Origin: Glandiceps talaboti
Taxonomy: Eukaryota; Hemichordata; Enteropneusta; Spengelidae
Reading direction: 5' to 3'
Length of the DNA: 64,000 nucleotides
NCBI RefSeq assembly: GCF_964340395.1
Contig: NC_135564.1
Coordinates: 1,472,501-1,536,500, forward strand
The notes under the pieces are model-generated. The model made no database searches. It saw nothing but the letters and a program-made list of their open reading frames with translations, and was not told the origin of the DNA. How positions within the stretch are numbered: the first letter of the stretch is position 1; the number at the start of each line of letters is the position of its first letter. Shown piece after piece: positions 1-10,139 of the stretch. Both the position numbers and the translations under genes were made by a program.

Positions 1-271
1 TTTGGGTTCAGTTATTATTTCCTCCATATTGAAGAGTCTAACTGTACGACTTCAGCAACAACTGACATATCATCAGTATTTGATGTACTTTCTTTTAATA
101 ATAATAATATCTTATTCATGATATTATCTTTCCTCAATTGTACAATTTCATGAAAAGATATCAATTTTGTAGATTTCATAATGTGTTGCTATGTTGATAT
201 TGATTCAGCTGTTGCTAGCGATGTTGTAGTAATTTCATGTGTTGCTATATATGGTGATGTTGTTTCCATGG
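1..271. other. 3' flank of WDSUB1
   Basis: AT-rich sequence downstream of the WDSUB1 stop, expected to hold its 3'UTR. No ORF or structural RNA recognised. Confidence 0.5.
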
Positions 272-423
272 CTACAAGTGATGCTGACTTCTTTCTATCA
301 GCATTTTTAGCATTCTGTTTGGTGTAACTGATGTTCCAGTCAGTGGATTGTTAGTCATTGGACTGGTATTTTTACCATTGATAATCCAGGCTTCAATTGA
401 ACTTCTTTCATATGTGTAGCCAT
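272..423 (-). CDS. WDSUB1: WDSUB1 coding exon 12 (U-box end and stop)
   Basis: Acceptor CTATTCAG. Encodes [14 protein letters not shown] and TSPMTN, then [11 protein letters not shown], and stops at 272-274. An ATTAAA-type polyadenylation hexamer lies near 94-99 on this strand. It is only a candidate. Confidence 0.94.
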
Positions 424-882
424 CTGAATAGAAAGATAGAGATAGAGATTTATACAGATTTCTAATGTTGGTGTTATATCTAGAGAATGTACAAGAGAAC
501 ATTCAGCTAATTTGTATCTTGTCATTTGAATCACAACAATCACATGGTATCATCATCAACTGATATCTACAACGGTCTGTTGATGAGACAATCAGACAGA
601 CAAACAATCAGAGACAGACACACAACACACACACATAAATCAGACAGACACAAACAATTGGACAAACTGGCACACAAATAGGCTCAAACACAGACACCCA
701 CCCAGACACACTCATACAGAGGCACCCACAGAATCAAACAGACACACATACAGACAAATACACACAATCAAACACACACTCACATACAATTAGCGACAAG
801 TACACAGTAAGCTCAGACAGAGAGAAAGAGAGACACACACCAACACACAATCGGCCAGACACACATACACCCACACACAACC

Positions 883-951
<69 letters not shown>

Positions 952-3900
952 AACACAACTGGTCAGATCGGTAAATATATACTAGAAGAAATAATGACCA
1001 AACTGACCTGATGCAATGACAGGATCTCTCATGACCTCTCTTGTGATTGGACACAAAAACTCATCTGGAATACCAACATCTGGTGAACATAACATAATTC
1101 AATAGCACATTTCAGTATACACATGATGAAATCGTCATGAAGTAAACTTCATCAAATAACTCCTTCTGACTTGGCCCTTTAACAGTGACTACATTGGCTG
1201 GCAAAATCACCAAACTATTTTGCATAACATTAATGGTCGTGTAACAGAAATAGTTCTCAATAATCAACATGACTATTTGTCATCTTACCTAATAAGGCAT
1301 CAGCTGTATACTGTGGAGTTTGTGATACAGTAGTCTGTATGTGAGTTACCAATTCACATTGTTCCTTAATGGACTCTATACCACGTAGTATTTTATTGCG
1401 ATGACCCAGTGCAGCTGTACAATAAAGGAAACACAGCTATTAAAGTAATGATGAGCTTTCACAACAATTGCATTCTTCTTGTTCAAGGTAGTAAGTCTGT
1501 CAAATTTACCTGGGGTTGCTGTTGATGTATTCCCCAGTTGTTTCACCAGGGTTCACAACCAGTGTTTTTGTTAAGGATCGTAGGATCGTAAAATTCACCT
1601 GAGCTTTCCTAAATATTTCACAAGGGTTCCCACACCAACTTTTCATACAAAACAGGTTCAGGAAAATAAATTGAAAATTAAATTTCTAAATGAATCAAGA
1701 GTCAAAGTAAGAAATGTAACATTACTTACTAACACCGAGGTCATTCATCAACGAATCTTTGGTCAAACAACTCAACTCTTGGCCATCAATTTCATTTCTT
1801 TCAAACTGCATCACATGTTGTTCAAGACCAAGCTCTCTCAGCCAATCACAAACATCCTTTACTGACCAATCGTGCAGCTGTTTGACAGGTGGTACTTTGT
1901 TTTCTTGTTGGGTAGGTTGTTGACCTTTGACATCCTGGATAATGGTTTTGCCACCTACACCGTATGACATAGCTGTAAGTAATCACAGTACCAATATTGT
2001 CCACATCTATTCACTTATCTATACTTATAATAATATGTATATCAATGTTTGACTTTTCTAGGACAAGCACAGGTCTCATTTTAAGCTTGCCTCAAATCCA
2101 TATTGACCAATCAAAACATGGGTACTGCATCATAGGAGTGAGCAGAAATAATATGTAAGTATATATATCAAGTTGCACACTTAATAATCACTAGTCCTTA
2201 GTGCCTATTCTTAAGTGTAAACCATCTCATGAATAATCATTGTTCAACTTGAATATATTATTTCTTCTGACTTCCATGATGCAGTGTTCCACAGTAAATA
2301 TACGCTATAAAGGCACAATATCAACTTGATGTTTTTTCTGAAATCGCAAGTAATTATAGGTGATGTAAAAATCATTAAATGACTCTCCAGAACCCATAAT
2401 TAATGAAAATGTGTCTAATTCCTGGAGCGGTGTTCCCTTTTAAGTGATAAGATTAATTTTTTACTCTAGGTTTACCTTGGCTTAATCCTTGGCCGGTAGA
2501 TTTATTGAAATGAAGTTGCCATATACGACATGTTCTGTCATTTGAACCACTGGCTAGGTATTGACCATCCATGGAGAATGCACACGACGTCACATATCTG
2601 TAATATTAATATTAACGGTTAGCACAGAAAAGTACCATGTAATGCACAGTGAACCCCAGAATAAGAAGTAATAATGATTGACCTTTGACCTAGTGGCTAT
2701 TACAACTTAGCAGGTTGTTGATAAACATGCTTTAATAAAAACAGATATAAAAAAATATTAACTTGACTAAAACAGTTATTATGTTTTAGCAGTTTTAAGT
2801 TCCTACTAGATATAACATTTTTGGATATGTGTATGTGTATCAAACACTCTCAGTAAGCCCCTGCTACACAGTGAGGTGACTGAATGGTTACAGAAATAAA
2901 CATACATACAAACAGTTATATGAATTGATAAATTGTGTTAAGGATCCGTCTAATCTTGTGAACCATAAAAGTTTGCTAGAAAGACTACGCTGTATTCACA
3001 AGTGTCATTATAACTAAACTTTACATTAATATAAAAGTTTGCTAGAAAGACTACGCTGTATTCACAAGTGTCATCATAACTACACTTACATCAACTGTAA
3101 ATGTAAAACTGTGTAGTATCATTAACACAGATGGTTCACTTTCCTTTTTTGACTATAAATCAATGTATAGGAGACTTGATAGTGAAATCTTAAGAACTAT
3201 TATAATGACATATGCAGTGATAAATTACCTGGAATGTCCTTCTATTGTATGCAGTTTACCACCATGGAGCTACAGTATACAAACATAACATTAAGAACAA
3301 TATTGTTTAATGACAGAACAATATTTTCCAAAAACATCACATTCTCAATAAATGTGATGCAATAAAAAATTATTTGGCAATTCTGGAATTTTGAGAATTC
3401 GTACATTGTAATGACAATGCTTGGGAGTTAATAGAGTAGAAGTTTATGTGTGAGATACCTCTATGGCCTTATCATTTGGTCATTTTTGGAATCAATTCCT
3501 CTCAGATTCAGTCTTTTTCTTCCCAGAAATACTTTGTTTTTCCAATAATTAGGAAAAATGGCAAATAAAACTTCACACTTAAAGTCATTAGGAATTATCT
3601 TTCTTAATGTGATGATGATGAATTAAGATGATAAAGAATGATAACTTACAGGATCCCACAATATTAGGGTTTTATCGCCAGCCCTAGAACAAAACCAGGA
3701 AGAAATGACTTATGGTTGATATTGTGTGTGAAAATTTCGGCAATCAAATTTGAGAAATTTACAACATTTTTTTCCAATTATTGAAAGTAACTAAGATTTG
3801 TCAAAATCTTCCATGTTGTACTGAAAATCAACACAATATCACTGTATTATCTACTGACAAGTTTATAAACCAACAACAATGATGGAGTAATGGTTAGATT

Positions 3901-6900
3901 GGTTGGCTTGGAATCTACACATTGCTAGTTTGATCAAGTCTTTGTGTTTCCAATTGTTTCTGAATGTCTAAAGTCCTTGGGCAAGATCTGAACCATGATT
4001 GTACCCTAGCCAACCTAGCTGTATAATTGGGTACCTGGTAGGATAGAGGTTGCAATGTGAATGCTTTAATCACATGTGCTTATAAAGGCTGCAATGGATT
4101 GTTTGCTCCTGAAAGAGTTGAGGAAGCTCTTATATAGTGCCATTGTGCTGATATAGGTCTGTGCCAGGACAATCATTGTATAGTGGTATGATGATGACAT
4201 CCATCATGGAAGACGCCGATAAATATGTACTATTTCCCTTTAACACAGACACACTGCCTATCAAACGTAGTTTTTTGTATATTTTGGAATATAAAATTAC
4301 AACTTACCCTGATACTAGTATTTTGCCATCTAGTGAGAAAGCACAAGCCATAACTGTGGCTGTATGTCCTTCCAATGCACATCGTAACCTGATGCCACAA
4401 ACTGTAATATCAAATTTACATATATCAACTCATATATCACATTTACATATATCAACTCATATATCACATCATATATATATTAAGAGAGAAATTCTCACTA
4501 AATATCACAGATATATCTACCAAGAGTGTCACAAAAATGATCAAACTTTATATAAATTCTTAGTATATGGAAAAATAATGACTAACTACAATTATATAAC
4601 TATTGGCTGGCAAAGGTGGGGATGGGAAGGGGTGGGGGTGGTGGATGGGAAGGGGTGGGGGGGATGGGAAGGGGTGGGGGGATGGGAGGGGGGATGGAAA
4701 GGGGGGGTTGGTGGATCTACCTATTTCCAAAGCCAATTCTCCTCACAAAGTCAAACAAAATATTTGTATTGTGGTATATTAGACCATCACAAATACATAT
4801 CTAGGTGGCGTCAATAGATTTAGTTCCTGTATGTGATGTCATATGGCACTAGTATTCATATTGCCCATTGTATGATATACAAAATACAGGTGACTGGTAA
4901 TCTATGTATAAGTTTTCAAGATGACTTTTTCAAAACAAATCACGTCACTGCATGACATCACAGCTCTAGCACTCCCATTTAATTCCTAGTACCTGTTTAT
5001 TAGTATTTATGCAAAAATAAGTGACTTTGATAATCTATACTGCAATGTATTAGTTTCCCGAGAGCCCATTCACACTTAATAGAGAGGTGTTTCCAGTCTG
5101 TTCGTTAGTGGTCTGAGCTGAAATGTTCGACTTCTTACGTCAACCTTTGTCAACAGAGAACAATGATGTGTAACCTTACTGACCGGACAGTTACCTATGA
5201 TATGACTTACATATTCCATGTGACTTTTTTTTCAAAAAAAGATTGTGATCACTTATATTAGTAACACTTCTCATCATAGAATGTGTAACCTCACCTGGTA
5301 GAATATTGAGATCCCATAACTTGACTAAATTATCGGCACCACATGTTGCCATCAGGAAATGTTTCTTAGATGGACTACTGGCTGCAACGACTGGATCTAA
5401 TCAGGTGAAAGAAAACAACAATTATTAAAACACTGAATGTGGATCAAATTAGACTTCATTTAAAAGGGGGCTGGCACTCTAAGAAATAGAGACATATTCA
5501 TAAACTATGGGTTCTGGAGAGTATTTTCATAATTTTACATCACCTACAATTATTGGTGATTTTAGAGATATATCAAGTTGATCTTGTGCCTTTATAGAGT
5601 ATCTTTGCTTTTGGCCATTGCATGATGGGAGTCAGTAGAAATAATATATTCATGGTTGCACAATGAATATTCATGAGAGATGTTTTACACTGAATGGGAT
5701 ACGCACTCAGGAGTCATGAATATTCAGTGTGTAACCATGAATACATTATTTCTGCCGACTCCCATCATACAACAACCCATAACAATTATACCCAATAAAG
5801 GCACAAGATCAACTTGATACTCTGAAATTGCAATGTGATGTAAAATCATGAAATGGCTCTCCAAAACCAATAGTTTATGAAAATGCCATTATTTCCTGGA
5901 GTGGTGACCCCCTTTAACTGTTTCAAAATAGATTTCATGCCTTTTAATGGGATTAAAGATTGAATTACACACTTAATAAGATATTAACTTGATTGTGAAT
6001 CATTTGTTACATCCTAATAAGAATATTAAAATAGTCTATAGGTGGAATTTTGTCATGCAGTTTCTACTATTGCTGCAAAAACAGATATTTGAAGCATTTC
6101 AGAAGTGAGAAATTTACATACTTTGACACACAAATATGGCTATGCAATTACGTGAAGATAATGCAAGAGTTAAAACAATTCTAGTTCAGTTACTCATTCA
6201 TTGAAGCGTTAGAATCCTTAATCCTTTCTGCTGTATATGTACTAGTATGCCTCAAACTTATGTCAAATCTATACATTTCAAATATCTAGGAAAAAGTCAA
6301 GAAAAAAGTCGACTAAGAAATCAGGCAATTAAGTTACACAGGTGTACAATAGATAACATTTAAATGGTAGAAATATAGAATTCTTGGAAGAAAGGGAAAA
6401 AAAAGGATTAAAAGTGACAAAAACGACAGAGAACAGAATGCAAAGACAAGCTTACTAGCATCGTCAGCCTCAATACTGCTCTGACCAGCTGTAGTAACAG
6501 AAATGTCAGGCAACTATTAATATTTGAGAATAGCAGACTTTAAAAAATTTACTTGTTAGTCATTTTCAAGAATAAAATCACAAAATATGTTGGTTTTATT
6601 TTGCAAATACTAATTTATAATATATTATACAAAGAATTCAATGTTTGACTTATGGAGGTACGAGTTTGTGAGTGTGAGAATGGATATTTTGTGTACAAGT
6701 GAAGTATGAAAGCTCCAAATTTTGTTACCATGGAAACTGTGGATGGATATGATAATCATGGTTGTTGTTACAAAAGTCAGCAAATAACTAGAGTTGACAT
6801 AATTATCAAACTGAGAAACAAGGATGACTATAATTCTGTCATTTGATATATTTGTTTTACAAGAAACACATGAAACTGATATGGCTTATGTCTATATGAT

Positions 6901-9900
6901 ATAATAATGCCCATTAAGGTAAGGATAGGACTGGCTATGTGTATTTGTATAGGGGTACTTAGTGCCAATAGTTTTCTGTGTTCAGCCAAGGAAAATACAA
7001 TGACCTAGGGGGCCTTGTCATGAGTTGTTAGACAATATTGACAACATCACTACGTCATGAGAATTTTCAGGCTATGAGTATGAAGACAAATATCGGGGGA
7101 CAATATAATTATACCTCCCAAAGCATAATGTGATGGAAAATCAGGAAAAATCATGAAAATTTGAAATGTTTTGGCTCATATATCAAGTACTGCAGAACAA
7201 GTGACAAATGACATGATGTAGATGTGAGTCGTCATGACGTAGAATGACATGGGTTACATACAGACTCATATTTTGGTTTGAATACATTCAACCTGGCTTG
7301 TCTGTGGCATAATATGTATAATGAAGGGTTGATATAATGTAGTCTAGATACTAATATGTATAACGAAGGGTTGATATAATGTAGTCTAGATACTAATATG
7401 TATAATGAAGGGTTGATATAATGTAGTCTAGATACTAATATGTATAATGAAGGGTTGATATAATGTAGTCTAGATACTACCGGTAATATGTATAATGAAG
7501 GGTTGATATAATGTAGTCTAGATACTAATATGTATATTGAAGGGTTGATATAATGTAGTCTAGATACGAATATGTATAACAAAGGGTTGATATAATGTAG
7601 TCTAGATACTAATATGTATAATGAAGGGTTGATATAATGTAGTCTAGATACTAATATGTATAATGAAGGGTTGATATAATGTAGTCTAGATACTAATATG
7701 TATAATGAAGGGTTGATATAATGTAGTCTAGATACTAATATGTATAATGAAGGGTTGATATAATGTAGTCTAGATACTAATATGTATAATGAAGGGTTGA
7801 TATAATGTAGTCTAGATACTAATATGTATAATGAAGGGTTGATATAATGTAATCCAGATACTAATATGTATAATGAAGGGTTGATATAATGTAGTCTAGA
7901 TACTAATATGTATATTGAAGGGTTGATATAATGTAGACTAGATACTAATATGTATAATGAAGGGTTGATATAATGTAGTCTAGATACTAATATGTATAAT
8001 GAAGGGTTGATATAATGTAGTCTAGATACTAATATGTATAATGAAGGGTTGATATAATGTAGTCTAGATACTAATATGTATAATGAAGGGTTGATATAAT
8101 GTAGTCTAGATACTAATATGTATAATGAAGGGTTGATATAATGTAGTCTAGATACTAATATGTATAATGAAGGGTTGATATAATGTAGACTAGATACTAA
8201 TATGTATAATGAAGGGTTGATATAATGTAGTCTAGATACTAATATGTATAATGAAGGGTTGATATAATGTAGACTAGATACTAATATGTATAATGAAGGG
8301 TTGATATAATGTAGACTAGATACTAATATGTATAATGAAGGGTTGATATAATGTAGTCTAGATACTAATATGTATAATGAAGGGTTGATATAATGTAGTC
8401 TAGATACTAATATGTATAATGAAGGGTTGATATAATGTAGTCTAGATACTAATATGTATAATGAAGGGTTGATATAATGTAGTCTAGATACTAATATGTA
8501 TAATGAAGGGTTGATATAATGTAGTCTAGATACTAATATGTATAATGAAGGGTTGATATAATGTAGACTAGATACTAATATGTATAATGAAGGGTTGATA
8601 TAATGTAGTCTAGATACTAATATGTATAATGAAGGGTTGATATAATGTAGACTAGATACTAATATGTATAATGAAGGGTTGATATAATGTAGTCTAGATA
8701 CTAATATGTATAATGAAGGGTTGATATAATGTAGTCTAGATACTAATATGTATAATGAAGGGTTGATATAATGTAGTCTAGATACTAATATGTATAATGA
8801 AGGGTTGATATAATGTAGTCTAGATACTAATATGTATAATGAAGGGTTGATATAATGTAGTCTAGATACTAATATGTATATTGAAGGGTTGATATAATGT
8901 AGTCTAGATACTAATATGTATATTGATTATAATGTAGTCTAGATACTAACACTGGTATCAAATCATCTCTTCACCACAGAGATCTTAAGATTTGATGCCA
9001 CTGATAGCATCTAGACTAATATACTGTATTTGTGACAAAACATTTTGAAATCACAAACTGTATAAATTCTGGATCTATAAACTAAGTACCTTGTAAATAA
9101 CTCATATTGTACAGACTTAAGACCCATTACATGTAACACAAGAGTTGCGTAAATATACCACTGTTTACCATACTGGACTAAATCATGGAACATTGGGTGT
9201 CCTTGAAATATTCTCAATCCAATATATCATACTCTATCATGCCATTTCTTTTTATTATGGTTTTATGTATCCATTTACATATTTGACTGATATGATTCAT
9301 CAGTTTAGTAGATCACGACACACGTTATAACACACAAGCAGTTTAAAGTTTATTAGCATTGAGCTTTCAATCTATCCTTGTCAATATATTATTCCATGGA
9401 CCTCTATGACTCAGTACAATCTATCAGTTTTTATTCTTAGTTCTATAAACTTGAACATAAATTGTATTTATACACTAAATGAAACTCTTTCACATCAACT
9501 GTTCTTTGAGTGATACACCGTTGCATCATGGGTCTTAGCAAACATGAATATTCATCACATGAACACTGAATATGTATATAATGACTAAACAGTATACTTC
9601 AGTGGAGAATATATCATTCATGGTTCCAAGAATCAATAGGACAGTAGAATATAGTTACTTGGAACGGTAAATTGGAAACGAATGCAACATTTTGATCTGT
9701 CTGTACGTCAGGTTAGTTACAAGTTACAACTTATACAAGTAAGACACGTCAAATTAAGTAATCTTAGTTGAGAGGCTATACATACTAAACCTAACTATGC
9801 TAAACTATGCTAGGGAACTAACTTACATAGCAAGGCACTGATTTTGTATTCTTTAGTATTAAAGTGGAGAAATGGCAAACCGTATGGTACACTCCTGCAG

Positions 9901-10108
9901 TCATCATGTTTTTTTGCTGCTAAATCTATTTTAGCTGAACACGTTCAAAACCTTTTTCTACGTAAATAAGATCTGCTATAAACTTATGAGTTGTTATATT
10001 TCTATAGAAAGGTATACACAACAGTTGCACTGATTATGGTGGGCTTTAATACTGGATGGGTTATTGAACCTTCCTCCTGTTATTTAGAAATGCCTGCTGG
10101 ATGGTTTA

Positions 10109-10139
<31 letters not shown>

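Noticed and set aside
734-1054. Cys-Val-Ser-rich ORF
   Set aside because: Translation of CAGA/CA repeats; only its last part overlaps a true WDSUB1 exon, in another context.
4161-4817. 218-codon plus-strand ORF
   Set aside because: Overlaps a true minus-strand WDSUB1 exon and a G-rich repeat; no protein-like domains.
7232-7582. Minus-strand ORF of 116 codons
   Set aside because: Produced by the 42-bp minisatellite; unit length is a multiple of three.
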